DNA of 64,000 nt from Scleroderma bovista (GCA_037178675.1 JAYMGJ010000664.1:1-64000), one strand, 5' to 3'; positions 1 to 10,040 are shown, numbered from the stretch's first letter. The notes: generated from the letters alone by a model not told the origin. Numbers and translations: made by a program.

Positions 1-790
1 CCTGATTCTTCGGCGGGAATGTAGAAGGACCTGTGGCAGCGTTAGGAGTGAACATCTTTTTATAGTCATTGCGGTGATCCGCGGTACTGTGATGTCCAGA
101 ACACTTCTTGCATCTTGGGCGAGAAGGTCCTGCCTGCGCATTTTGTTCCTTCTTGACAGTCAGCATTATTGACTTGCCGGACTTCCTGGACCATTCTTCC
201 ATTATTTTCGGAAGAACCACATCAAAGGTGAGGCATTGAACGCCTGCAGCTATTTGAGCGGCATTTGGGTTGACCAATAAGGTGGCCAGGAGTGTGGAAG
301 CAAAGCCTTGCCACTCATTTGGTAAGTCACCAAGAAGAAGCATAGCTTGAGCGGAGTTGGGGAGAGTTAGGCCGTTTGAGGCCAAGTAGCCAATCGTGGA
401 CTGCATTTGATGTACAGCCGGAGTGGGATCCTGATTCCCTGGAATTATCATCCACGTGAGACGTTTGAACTCAACAAAGACACCGGCAGTGCCAGGAGTC
501 CCATAAGCAGTATGGGGTTGGTTCTCATTCATCAGATTCTGTCTGATGAGCGCAGATGTGTAGTACGTGATCGTTCCGAGGGCTTTATCCCAATTGACTT
601 CATCAGCAGCTTGTTGCTCAGCAGTTGCACCAGCCTGTCCAGCAATGACAGCAGGTACCTGATGATGCACATAGCGCCAAACTCCCATGACTTGCAAGAG
701 CGACTTCATGGCGGACTTCCATTCCAAATAGTTGGATGCGCCAGTGAGAATGGGTGTGGTTTTCTTCATATCGCCAGTGTTTCCAGACAT
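1..790 (-). CDS. gag: Copia-type Gag (UBN2-like), partial at left window edge
   Basis: An open frame of 263 codons runs from ATG at 790 to the window edge with no stop, so the protein continues outside. The N-terminus (PILTGASNYLEWKSAMKSLL) has the layout of UBN2/DUF4219 Gag proteins of fungal copia elements: a short lead, a W-containing helix, then a helical capsid-like region. Near residues 237-249 is CKKCSGHHSTADH, a zinc-knuckle-like motif with His in the last position. The role would be packaging of element RNA into virus-like particles. It is the Gag of element H. No frameshift or stop is visible, unlike the region upstream. Confidence 0.75.
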   Translation of the reverse strand, partial: MSGNTGDMKKTTPILTGASNYLEWKSAMKSLLQVMGVWRYVHHQVPAVIAGQAGATAEQQAADEVNWDKALGTITYYTSALIRQNLMNENQPHTAYGTPGTAGVFVEFKRLTWMIIPGNQDPTPAVHQMQSTIGYLASNGLTLPNSAQAMLLLGDLPNEWQGFASTLLATLLVNPNAAQIAAGVQCLTFDVVLPKIMEEWSRKSGKSIMLTVKKEQNAQAGPSRPRCKKCSGHHSTADHRNDYKKMFTPNAATGPSTFPPKNQ

Positions 791-806
791 AATGATTCTG
801 GTATAT

Positions 807-1127
807 TTAAAAATCAAAAAGATTTAGTAAAATCAGTTCCGGTACAGCAGTAACAGAAGCAGGTGGAAGAAAGGTAAGATCTTCAGAAGAATATGAAGAA
901 GATTTGGACTGTGTATCCTCTTCTGTTGAAGATGAGGAGTCCGAGGAGTCCGTAGGTATCGTAAATGTTGTATACGACCAATGCCTAGGTAAAATGTCAA
1001 AGAAAACATCCAAATCGTAATCAGGACAATACTGATAATTGGAGACAACCTTGTTGCCATCCAAAGACCAATATTCAAAAGTAAGCATAGACCGTGAAAA
1101 AAAAATTGTAAGGGGTAAAAAGAACAA
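807..1127 (-). pseudogene. Decayed ORF upstream of copia gag (element H), unknown protein
   Basis: A 106-codon open frame with protein-like composition: an aromatic-rich N-terminal part (YWSLDGNKVVSNYQYCPDYD) and a Ser/Glu-rich low-complexity C-terminal part. It lies between the longer decayed frame at 1250-2518 and the gag start at 790. It may be the last piece of the same ancestral protein after frameshifts. I recognise no family. Confidence 0.3.
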
Positions 1128-1249
1128 CCAGAGCCTTATTGTACAAAACGTAAGCGGAGATGGACTTAAGAAGTCCTTTATCAGATTTCCATAGTGGTCT
1201 TCCCTTCCCGGAGTAAGGGATAGGGTGCCAATAAGGACTTGGGAAGCAC

Positions 1250-2518
1250 CTAATCAAGGGCTCCTCCAGGAATCCCGGAATCTGATCGTTCCACATCATC
1301 ATCGAGAGCTTCATCACCTTCTCGTCCAGCCTCGTGCCTTTCAAGCAAGAGTACAATATCATCGCATTGATCCTGACTAGATGGCCAGTGGGGCTGAAGT
1401 CCATGGAACAAAAACGTTCCATTTTGGTAGTCCGCCATATCAAGATGGATGAGAGTGGTGTGAGCCACCCAGAGATCCCGACTTTCCTCAAAGAGGATAC
1501 TGGGTCACTCCATGCACACGGGTATTGAGAACTGTGCTCGGCGCGCTCTCTGCTTCCAGGTGTACCGGAAGTTGACTTCGAGCCAATCGAGCCAGTCCCG
1601 AAGAGATGGGATAGCTCCGGAAAATTGCTGCTCAGAGTAGAGAGGATGCCGCCAATGACTGGCTGGCTGGTAGATCTCTGGGCAGGGATTGATCCAGAAG
1701 GCTGGGATGGTCACGAGAGCAGGATCTTCATAGTGGAGCGACTGATAGTCTACTCCCATGAAGTTAGCTCGGGCGTGCAGCGTCGAATAAGCGTGAAGCT
1801 TAGCAGAGGGGAGATAATAAGACCCATGGAAGGCCCAATGGACCCGTGGGTTCTCTGGATATACAATGGCTAGCTCCTCGCCAACCATACCTCTGACTTG
1901 ACCCTGTTCTGGTTCAGGGTGCGGGTTCGCAATAAGAGGAAAAGGGGTGTCGTTGATTCATCTCCGGTAAGCCAGAACGACTCCCTGCATCACCTGACCG
2001 CCAAACTCCTTGGAAGGGTGGCTTTCTAGGTGTGCAGCACAACCTATACTGGGCCTAAGCTCAACATAGAATTCCTCCGATACTCCCTGCACATATTGAG
2101 TCCATATACCTCCGGTAGAGGGTGGACCGTTATCCTCCAGATCAGGTTGGATGTCAGCAGCGACTTCCCCTTCAGCAATCACATCTGCATGTCGTCGCCA
2201 TCACTCTTGAAGAGCTCTGCGGTGGTCAGCTGCATAGGTAGGAGGTGGAGTGGGGCCTCGTCATGGTTGTACCACTTGATGATTACCAATCCTTACAATC
2301 CTCCTTCCCAGTTCTGCTCTTCCTCTTTCCTGCATCCGTAGCTCACTTTTGCTCCTTGCCAGAGGTGTGGGAACGTAAATCGGTGAGCTGTCTCGAGATG
2401 AGTTCCACCTGGAGATCAGCCTGGGCCTGTTCTCGTGCGAATTCCTCGAGTCAGAGTCTGATGTCTGTTCGAAGATAATTGGCATCTGAAACGTTATCAA
2501 TGAATATCTCTTCATCAT
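1250..2518 (-). pseudogene. Decayed pre-gag ORF of element H, middle part, unknown protein
   Basis: One reading frame extends from about 2518 to 1250 with only a few internal stops (near 2260, 2207, 1958 and 1505), and each segment continues in the same frame. The stop at 1505 is a TGA between a segment ending FSIPVCME and one starting PSILFEESRDLW. The segments are aromatic-rich and protein-like (WAFHGSYYLPSAKLHAYSTL, SLRDWLDWLEVNFRYTWK), so this looks like a real gene with nonsense mutations. I do not recognise the family. It lies between the 5' LTR and gag of a copia element, where an extra ORF is not expected. Confidence 0.4.
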
Positions 2519-3670
2519 ATGGAAGAGATTCGATGATAACAGATTGCCAATGTGTCAAGTCCGGGTCTACTCCAGTAGGGGGTCCGGTCAAGTCCGGACG
2601 AAGGTGGACGAAGGAGGAGGGCAGAGGGCTGGACAAGGGATAGTCCAGCCAGAGTTGGTGACTGCTTGGATTCAATGACAAGGACGACATGCGTTGATCC
2701 CTTGCATAGGTTCCGGTCAAGGTGACAATGATGGAGACAGAGACAGAGACAGGGACTGGAGTAGTGACTAAGTTGATTTCAGACTGAGGTATACAAGGTA
2801 AACTAGAGGGTACTTATACTAAGTAGAAACTAGGGTTGAGTACATACGGTGACAAGTAAACAACCTAATAGCGGACAAGGGATGACCAGAGTTAGGACTA
2901 GGTCAGGTCTGGTGAAAATAAAGTCAGGTCCGGGTAAAATAAATCAGGTCCAGTGAAAATGCTACAAGGTCTAGGATATATTGAGTTCACGGGGAACTCA
3001 CATCAAGGCAGGGTAGATGGGCAAGTGTGGTAAAGACTGGATGTGGGCTAGACCAAGGGTCGTAGTTAGCGGAAGGTTATCTGCACGACCGTTGACCGGA
3101 GTAACTGAGAACGACTGGAGTTGAGCTGTAGGGCTGCGATGTGACCGGAGTAACCGGATATGATCCAGAGTTGGACATGGTCGTAACACAATGTCTGAAC
3201 AAGACGTGGAATTGGTAGGGCAACGCCCACCAAGGATCAGGAACAGCGATGTGAGAGTCAATATAACCGTAAAAATGGTCATGACTAATGAGGGCAAGTT
3301 GCTCCTCCCTACTAAGAGGTAGGGGTCTCCTAATATGTCCCATATTTCCATTAAGCGTATCACCGCTGTGGTTTTCCCTAGACTGATACATGCGGTAATT
3401 TCACACAGCCTCTCTCCAGTAAAAGTCCACCGATTGGTGAACACTGGGAGGTGCCGTTGTATCAATGGTAACAAGTTCGTCACCATCGTCAAGGGGATTA
3501 CTGGCATCAGGGAATAATCCCATATACTCAGCAACAGTAGGAGCAGGAGCAGGTGGCTGCGAGGTAACTAAGAGACAAACTGCATAGCACACAAAGAGTG
3601 CGGCAATGTAGTTGTATCTCCAGCGTTCAAACCAAAACACAAACGAAGAATATATCATAAGAGATATCAC
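2451..3670 (-). pseudogene. N-terminal part of the pre-gag ORF of element H, split by a solo LTR
   Basis: A frame begins at 3670 with a hydrophobic stretch (about residues 15-35, possibly membrane-spanning), then a Pro/Ala-rich and acidic linker. It has one stop at 3401 and continues from 3391 (MYQSRENHSGDTLNG). The solo LTR at 2553-3188 breaks it. Removing that LTR and one copy of its CAATG duplication restores the same frame into the segment WQSVIIESLPYDEEIF, which stops at 2451. Beyond that stop the frame still encodes a coiled-coil-like run (LEEFAREQAQADLQVELISR). The LTR therefore landed inside a formerly coding frame. Function unknown. Confidence 0.45.
2553..3188 (-). repeat. Solo LTR of the gypsy C/F family
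   Basis: 636 bp, ending in the same terminal sequences as the LTRs of elements C and F (TGTTACGACC... to ...CCCGGACTTGACA on the minus strand). Both flanks carry the 5-bp duplication CAATG (2548-2552 and 3189-3193). No internal element sequence is present, so this is a solo LTR left by LTR-LTR recombination. Confidence 0.93.
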
Positions 3671-3697
3671 AGCAAAAACAAATGGTAACTCGTGAAG

Positions 3698-3990
3698 TTT
3701 TGTTAGATGGCTCGTGCACAGGGAACTAGCTCAGAGGCAAACTCAGTGTCTGGTGTGGAACACTAGATATATAACTGACCTAGCTCAGAGGCAAACTAAG
3801 TAAGTTAGTACTAAGTAAATGAAAGTGTGACTAGATGTCTTACCTCAGTGTCTGGTGTGGAACACTGAGGTGAAAAGAGTCCTCGAGCGGATGAAAAATC
3901 CTCCGTGCTTATGTAAGGATACTTGTCGCACAAATAAGGAAACTAACAGTAAGCCTAGAGAATGGTAGTGACGAAGTAGGTCTTTCAACA
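3698..3990 (-). repeat. 3' LTR of element A
   Basis: 293 bp, nearly identical to 20240-20532. On the minus strand it begins TGTTGAAAGACC and ends CATCTAACAAAA. A TATA-like word (ATATATA near 3767-3773) lies inside. A purine-rich stretch just upstream on the minus strand (GAGTGGGTG) could be the polypurine tract. Confidence 0.9.
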
Positions 3991-4479
3991 CACCCACTCG
4001 ACAAGTAGTCCTTAGTAGAATAGTATAGTATAGGTTTGCATACCTATGACAATAAAAACGAATGGTATAATGCACCCACTCAATGTGCGATGCTTGAGTC
4101 CGTTGCGAATCTCACATGGGTGGCTGTGCCGTCCGTGCTTTAGTAAGCGCGCGCGTTGGGTGTAGTTGGGGGTGGCGGATCGTCCGTCTCGATTGCGTTG
4201 TGGTCACGCGGATTGTCGGATTCACCAAACGGATGGGCAGGAAGATCATTTATTTTATTGGATCCAGCCGTGGACCGGAAGTCGCGACAGCCAGGCGTGT
4301 TGTAGAGCGCGGTGAGTCCCTTTGTTGAGGTATCACGTGCGTTGACCATGTGACTCGGGTCACATGACTCCGTTGCGGCCTTTGGGCTGCGTGCAATGTT
4401 GCAGCTCTTGTCGTTGTCCGTTTCGACTGACCAAGGTAAGCTTTCCATCCCGTTTGCACTTAGCTGACCTTTTCCTTCC
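3991..4479. other. Interior of element A without a recognisable gene
   Basis: About 490 bp between the 3' LTR and the tandem repeats of element A. A minus-strand frame crosses it (4140-4724), but it runs into the repeats and resembles no protein I know. I see nothing coding here. Confidence 0.5.
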
Positions 4480-5170
4480 TTTACAGCCCTTTGACGTCCG
4501 TTTTGACAGGTTACCAGGTCATTCCCGCGCAGGTATCCGCCTTGCCTGCAATCTGGTGCCCTCAAGTCGTCTGTTTCGCCTGTGGGAAGCACGTTTCGAG
4601 TCAGCGGGTCGAGCGGGTGACTCGGGACCCTTTGGCAGGTATGTCCGTCTCCGTCCGTCCATTTCCCGTCCCTTCTAACCTCCAATTTGATCGTCTCGCC
4701 TCCAAACTCGAGTTTGGGGGTCAAGTCGCCTTGATGGCGTGATCCATCTTGATCGGATCAATCGGATGGCTTTGCTAACTCGTTTACAGCGTCCTCTTGC
4801 CGTTTCAGCACGGGAGCTTGGGTGGTAGGCCCATCAGAGCCCTCAGTGCTCGTTGGCACCCTCCAGCCGTCCATTTTGCCTGTAGGAGGCGTGTTTCCAG
4901 TCAGCGGCTCGAGTGGTCGATTTGGGGCCCTTTGGTAGGTATGTCCCTCGTCATCTGTCCGCTTTTCGTCCTTTCTAATGTCCGTTTTCATCATCTCGCC
5001 TCCAAATTTGAATTTGGGGGTCAAGCCACCTTGCTGGCGCGATCTCCTTCAATCGGACTGAACGGATGCATCGACTGTCCCGTTTACAGTGTCCTGTTGG
5101 CGTTTCCAGGCAGGTACTCGAGTGGTGAGCTCATCAGAGCCCTCCACGGCGCTCGTTGGCGCACTCAGTC
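4480..5170. repeat. Diverged 300-bp tandem repeats inside element A
   Basis: Two full units and part of a third can be aligned. The word CTCGCCTCCAAA occurs at about 4695 and again exactly 300 bp later, each time followed by GGGGGTCAAG and then by CGTTTACAG about 90 bp further on. A third CGTTTACAG-type boundary occurs near 5090. Short minus-strand frames in successive units start with the same peptide type (MTPKLEFGGE and MTPKFKFGGE). These frames are repeat by-products and not genes. Confidence 0.7.
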
Positions 5171-5223
5171 CTCTAGGTGAGTCCGAGCGAGTTTGGATGG
5201 GTTGTAGGCCTATCCCACATGCT

Positions 5224-5865
5224 TGTTACGACCATGCCCAACTCCGGGCCTTATCCGGTCACTCCAGTCGCATCACAGCTCTACAGCTCTACTCCGGTCG
5301 CTCGTCTCCTACTCCGGTCGCGCTCACGCAGATAACCTTCCGTTAAGCACGACCCTTGGTCTATGCTCCATTCGCTCGTTACCACACTTCACCGTTTACC
5401 CTGTCTTGACGTGAGTTCTCCGTGAACTCGATATATCCTATACCTTGTAGCATTTTCACCGGACATGATTTATTTTACCCGGACCTGACTTTATTTTCAT
5501 TGGACGTGACCTAGTACTTTCTCCGGTTGTCCCTTGTCCGCCTTTTAGGCTGTTTACTTGTCACCGTATATACTCGACCCTAGTTCTTACTTAGTATAAG
5601 TACTCTGTAGTTTATCCTGTACTCCTCAGTCTGAAATCAACTTAGTCACTACTCCAGTCTCTGCCTGTCTCCGTCTCCGTCTCCGTCTCTATCACCTTGA
5701 CCGGAACCTACGCAAGGGATCAACGCACGTCGTCCTTGTCGTTGAATCCAAGCGGTCACCAACTCCGGCCGGACTAATCCCTTGTCCAGCCCTCTGCCCT
5801 CTTCCTTCGTCCGCGCTCGTCCGGACTTGACCGGACCCCCTACCGGAGTAGACCCGGACTTGACA
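5224..5865 (+). repeat. 5' LTR of element C
   Basis: 642 bp beginning TGTTACGACCATGCCC and ending CCCGGACTTGACA. It contains the promoter and transcript-start region described separately. It is rich in the word TCCGG; four CCGG occur in 5221-5340. Confidence 0.95.
5594..5637 (+). promoter_or_regulatory. LTR core promoter and predicted transcript start of element C
   Basis: GTATAAGTACTC (from 5594) is a TATA-type box. It also occurs in F (46838) and, on the minus strand, in D (33452-33441). The sequence AGTCTGAAAT at 5628-5637 begins 34 nt downstream, where an RNA start is expected. It is perfectly complementary to the site just after the LTR (5868-5877). The start position is inferred from this complementarity. 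Confidence 0.65.
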
Positions 5866-5867
5866 GT

Positions 5868-5877
5868 ATTTCAGACT
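5868..5877 (+). other. Primer-binding site of element C, predicted self-priming type
   Basis: ATTTCAGACT begins two bases after the LTR end. It matches no tRNA 3' end (no TGG start). It is the exact reverse complement of AGTCTGAAAT in the LTR at the predicted RNA 5' end. This is the arrangement known from Tf1/sushi-type chromoviruses, where the first nucleotides of the transcript fold back to prime reverse transcription. Confidence 0.7.
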
Positions 5878-5934
5878 CACACTTGTGTGGGTTCACTGTT
5901 CCATACCCCGTACGCAAACTAGCTTCTATTTCTT

Positions 5935-7383
5935 ATGACTATGACTACGCGCTCTCGTGCTCGTACCGCTGCAGCACTTGCTGAAGAAGCAGGTGCAGTC
6001 GACGACCTCCACCTCTCTGCTGCTCATCAAGCCCTGTCTAACCGCAGGCAACCTCCGGCTTCAGTTAGCCAATTCCGGAGCTTCACAGCTCGAAACCCTA
6101 CAGCGCCTTTGACTCCGCATCGAGATGCTGCGTCTCAGAGCCTTCGTGGTTCTGCAGACTTAGGTCACCATGAATCTGTTTCTGGTGATCGATTCCCCTA
6201 CCGTCGCGACCCCATTCTGGAATGTCGCGAACCTGCCCGTCACCAGTGGTTTGGCCCTGAGGACGGACCCGGAGATGATCCGGACGACCCCGGAGATGGC
6301 GACAACGATGATGACGACGATGATGACTTTGTCGATGCCATGGATGAGCTAGACCCTGGTCTGGCTGTCTTCCAAAATTTAGCAGTCGCCGTCAACCGCC
6401 TCTCCTGCTCCTCCTGCCGGACCAATGACTCTTCCTCCTCACGTGCCAAAGTCCGTGAACCGGACACCTTCGACGGTACGGATCCAAAAAAGCTCAGGAC
6501 CTTCTTGGTCCAGTGTGAGCTCTGTTTCCAGGATCGAGCCAAGGCATTCCGCCTTGATAGGGCAAAGGTAACTTTCGCCCAATCATATCTAAAAGGGATG
6601 ACCCTAGAATGGTTCAAACCGGACCTACTGCACTCCGGCGATCCGGCTGACTGTCCACTCTGGATGGACAGTTGGGTCCACTTTGTCGCTGAGCTCCAGA
6701 GTACCTTTGGTCCTCATGACCCCATCGCTGATGCAGAGCATCAATTAGAGCACCTAAGGATGAAGGATGCTCACCGCGTCATGCGGTATATAGTTGACTT
6801 CAACTGGCTTGCCTCGCAGGTCCAGGACTACGGGGATGGCGTGCTCCGCCACCTATTCTACTCTGGTCTCCCGGACCGCCTAAAAGATGAGATAGCTCGA
6901 GTTGGGAAACCCCTGACTCTGCATGGGCTTAGGGCCCTTTGTCAAGAGATTGACGCGCGCTATTGGGAGCGCAAAGACGAGATCTCTCGTACGACGAAGA
7001 CCCAATCCACCTCATCCCCAACCAAGTCCTCCAACTCCGGAGGCAACTCATCCAACTCCGGTCAGGAGAAATCCAAGACCGGTAACTCCCCCAGCTCCGC
7101 CAACAACTCTGGCTCGTCCAAAACGACCAGCAACCAGCCCTCCTCCGGTTCCAGACCAGACCTGACCAACAAGCTTGGTAAGGACGGGAAGCTGACCACA
7201 GACGAGCGTAAACGGCGTCTGGACAACAACCTCTGCATGTTCTGCGGAGGGACCGGTCACTTTGCGGACAACTGTCCTAAGAAGACCAAAAAGGCCAAGG
7301 CTCGCACTGCGGCCATCGCTGCTGAGTCTGGTAAGACGGACTCTACTAACTCGGGTGCCAACTCCGAGTCAAAAAAAGAGTAA
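5935..7383 (+). CDS. gag: Gag of gypsy element C
   Basis: 482 residues. The order is: a basic N-terminus (TRSRARTAAALAEEAG); an acidic run of Asp residues near positions 120-135; a Ty3-type capsid (retrotransposon gag) region with the typical start FDGTDPKKLRTFLVQCELCF and the later word FYSGLPDRLKDEIARVGKP; a Ser/Asn-rich linker; and a CCHC zinc knuckle CMFCGGTGHFADNC near the C-terminus (about 7233-7274). It forms the particle that packages element RNA. The frame is intact. It ends two codons after a seven-A run that probably shifts ribosomes into pol. It is very similar to F Gag (479 residues). Confidence 0.95.
   Translation: MTMTTRSRARTAAALAEEAGAVDDLHLSAAHQALSNRRQPPASVSQFRSFTARNPTAPLTPHRDAASQSLRGSADLGHHESVSGDRFPYRRDPILECREPARHQWFGPEDGPGDDPDDPGDGDNDDDDDDDFVDAMDELDPGLAVFQNLAVAVNRLSCSSCRTNDSSSSRAKVREPDTFDGTDPKKLRTFLVQCELCFQDRAKAFRLDRAKVTFAQSYLKGMTLEWFKPDLLHSGDPADCPLWMDSWVHFVAELQSTFGPHDPIADAEHQLEHLRMKDAHRVMRYIVDFNWLASQVQDYGDGVLRHLFYSGLPDRLKDEIARVGKPLTLHGLRALCQEIDARYWERKDEISRTTKTQSTSSPTKSSNSGGNSSNSGQEKSKTGNSPSSANNSGSSKTTSNQPSSGSRPDLTNKLGKDGKLTTDERKRRLDNNLCMFCGGTGHFADNCPKKTKKAKARTAAIAAESGKTDSTNSGANSESKKE
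7371..7377 (+). promoter_or_regulatory. -1 ribosomal frameshift site between gag and pol of element C
   Basis: Read in the gag frame this is (TC)A AAA AAA G, a classic slippery heptamer, followed by GAG and the TAA stop. The -1 frame is open from here through ATG 7488 into protease. Its peptide upstream of that ATG (SCIDSGSAPKEARLNASAL) is conserved in F and D, so it is probably translated. No downstream stem or pseudoknot was assessed. Confidence 0.75.
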
Positions 7384-9453
7384 GCAGCTCCCGGACCTCC
7401 GCACAACCGGCGAGCTGCATTGACTCCGGAAGTGCACCCAAGGAGGCTCGCCTCAATGCGTCCGCTCTTTACGATCCTAATTCCCTTATGCCACATGTTA
7501 TCCTCTTATCATTTGACTTACCTAAAACCCGTGCACTTGTGGACTCCGGGTCCACGCATTGCTTTGTAGATGTACAATTCGTGCACAAAAACAATATCTC
7601 CACTTACTCCGTTCCTCCGATTACTCTCCAGCTCTTTGACGGTACATCAAACTTTGTAATCACTCAAGCTGTCAATATATCAGTGAAATTCCCCGCATCC
7701 GGTGATGTCACCCCTATGACCTTTTACCTCGCTCCATTAGACTCTGACTGCTCGATTGTCCTTGGACATAACTGGCTCACCCGCTACAATCTGTTGATTG
7801 ATTGGGTACTGAGCAGTTTAACATTCCGGACTCCTGCAGAAAGTTTGCTAGCGCCCCCATCGACTCCCTCTCTGGTTCAGTCCGGTAACCCTGTCTCCGG
7901 CCTCTCCGGCCAATCTGACCCCGGCCTCGCGCCATCTGTCGACACTCCGGTTTGCACCCCTCCGCACATCTCCCTGATTAACGCAGCCGCATTCGTGCGT
8001 GCATGCAAATTAGAGGGATCTACCAAATACCAACTTCAGCTGCGTCCCTCCGACTCAGCAAAGGCTCATTCTTCCTCCGCCTCTACTCCACCGGACCTGG
8101 ACATCATTCCTCCAGAGTATCGCGATTATGCGGACGTGTTCAGTAAGGCAAAAGCCTCTGAACCTCCCCCGCATCGTGAGTACGATCTGAAGATTGACCT
8201 TGAAGAAGGTACCTCTCCACCTTTGGGAACTCTCTACTCACTGTCTCCGGTCGAGCTCTCCGCTCTCCGGACTTTCATCAACGAGAATCTAAATACAGGC
8301 TTCATCCGTCCTACCGCTTCCTCCCACGCTGCTCCGGTCCTCTTCATAAAAAAGAAGGATGGCTCACTCCGCCTCTGCGTTGACTTCCGAGGTCTAAACA
8401 AAATCACTAAAAAGGATCGCTATCCACTCCCCCTAATCTCTGATCTTTTGGACTCACCTAGCCGTGCTAAAATCTATTCAAAGATCGATCTCTGGCACGC
8501 GTACCATCTAGTCCGGATTGCTCTGGGCGACGAGTGGAAGACCGCCTTCCGTACGCGCTATGGGTCTTATGAGTGGTTAGTAATGCCCTTTGGCCTCACT
8601 AACGCCCCTGCAGCCTTCCAGCGCTTTGTCAACACCATCTTCGCTGACATGTTAGACGTCTGCGTCGTCGTGTACCTCGACGACATCCTAATCTACTCTG
8701 AGGATATGGAGTCCCACCAGCAGCACGTCCGGGAAGTTCTCCGCCGACTCCGGTTGCATGGCCTCTTCGCCAAACCGGAGAAATGTGAGTTCCACTCGGA
8801 CTCGGTAGAGTACCTTGGCTATCGCCTCTCTCCGGACGGTTTGACTATGTCTCCGGACAAGATCCAAACCATCTCCGGCTGGCCTGAACCTCGAAAGGTA
8901 AAGGACATCCAGTCCTTCTTGGGCTTTGCCAATTTCTACTGCCGGTTCATATTCAACTACTCCGACATCGTGGTCCCTCTTACCCGGCTCACCCGGAAAG
9001 ACGCTCCTTCAACGCGCTGAAGCATGCCTTCACCACTGTGCCTATCCTCACCCACTTCATTCCGGATACCCCTATCATCGTGGAAACCGACGCCTCCGAC
9101 TATGCCGTCGCTGGCATCTTGTCCATTACCTGCGCCGACGGAGAGATCCGTCCGGTCGCGTACTACTCCCAGACCTTGACTGCTCAGGAGTTGAACTACG
9201 ACACTCACGATAAGGAATTGCTTGCTATCTTCGAAGCATTCCGGAACTGGCGCCATTACCTCAAAGGCTCCGCCTCCCCTATAGACGTCGTCACGGACCA
9301 CAAAAACCTCGAGTACTTCTCCACCTCAAAAGTCCTCTCCCGCCGGCAAGCCTGGTGGTCTGAATTTTTATCTCAATTTAATCTTGTCATTCGTTTCCGT
9401 CCCGGGAAACTCGGTGCCAAGCCGGACGCCCTCACTAGACGATGGGATGTCTA

Positions 9454-9527
9454 CCCCAAAGAGGGGGATAGTGGCTATGCCCGGGTCAACCCCCAAAGAG
9501 GGGGATAGTGGCTATGCCCGGGTCAAC
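9454..9527 (+). repeat. 37-bp tandem duplication in pol of element C, starting at a purine tract
   Basis: The unit begins CCCCAAAGAGGGGGATAG and recurs after 37 bp (9454 and 9491). F has one copy (near 50710). The duplication is not a multiple of three and shifts the frame. The repeated start resembles the 3' polypurine tract of the element. Confidence 0.9.
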
Positions 9528-9754
9528 CCCCAAAACCTTAGGCCGGTGTTCACTCAAGAACAACTCTCTAATTCTCTTCGCGCTACTTATCTAGAGTTTC
9601 CGGTCCTCTGTGCAGTCGCAATCATGGATGTGGAAACACTCCACAGCGACATCCTCTCTGCACTACCCTCTGATCCCATTGCCCAGGTCCACCTCGCAGA
9701 TCCACCGGACTCTCGCTGGTCCACTGACGAGGCTGGTTTCCTTCGACTAGACGG

Positions 9755-10040
9755 TGAAAAGATAACAATGTGTTTGGGTGGCTGCTCCCTCAGATGAGGT
9801 GCATTCGACCCAGGGACTTCTGGAGGTCTGGCAAGGCTCCCAGGGACTAAGGAGACTAGGAAACTAGAGAGTGCAAGGGTGGTTCAGTCACTCCAAGACT
9901 GTGCTCAAAGATATACACTGAAGAGAAGGATTTCTTTTTTTTTTTGCTTAGTAAGCTAAGTACAAGCCTACATAGCTAAGGTAAAGAGTCCAGTATCAGT
10001 ACTACCAATCTACACACCTAGAGACAGGACTGTCTCTACA
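9755..10040 (-). repeat. Small solo LTR (family K/L/M) inside pol of element C
   Basis: 286 bp flanked by the 4-bp duplication ACGG (9751-9754 and 10041-10044). On the minus strand it starts TGTAGAGACAGTCCTGTCTC and ends TTTTCA. Related copies are at 23888-24156 and 62832-63106. The uninterrupted pol sequence is seen in element F. Confidence 0.88.

Noticed and set aside
4140..5024. Minus-strand frames starting MTPKLEFGGE and MTPKFKFGGE as a repeated gene
   Set aside because: They arise from the 300-bp tandem units, have no common stop or domain, and do not continue across units.
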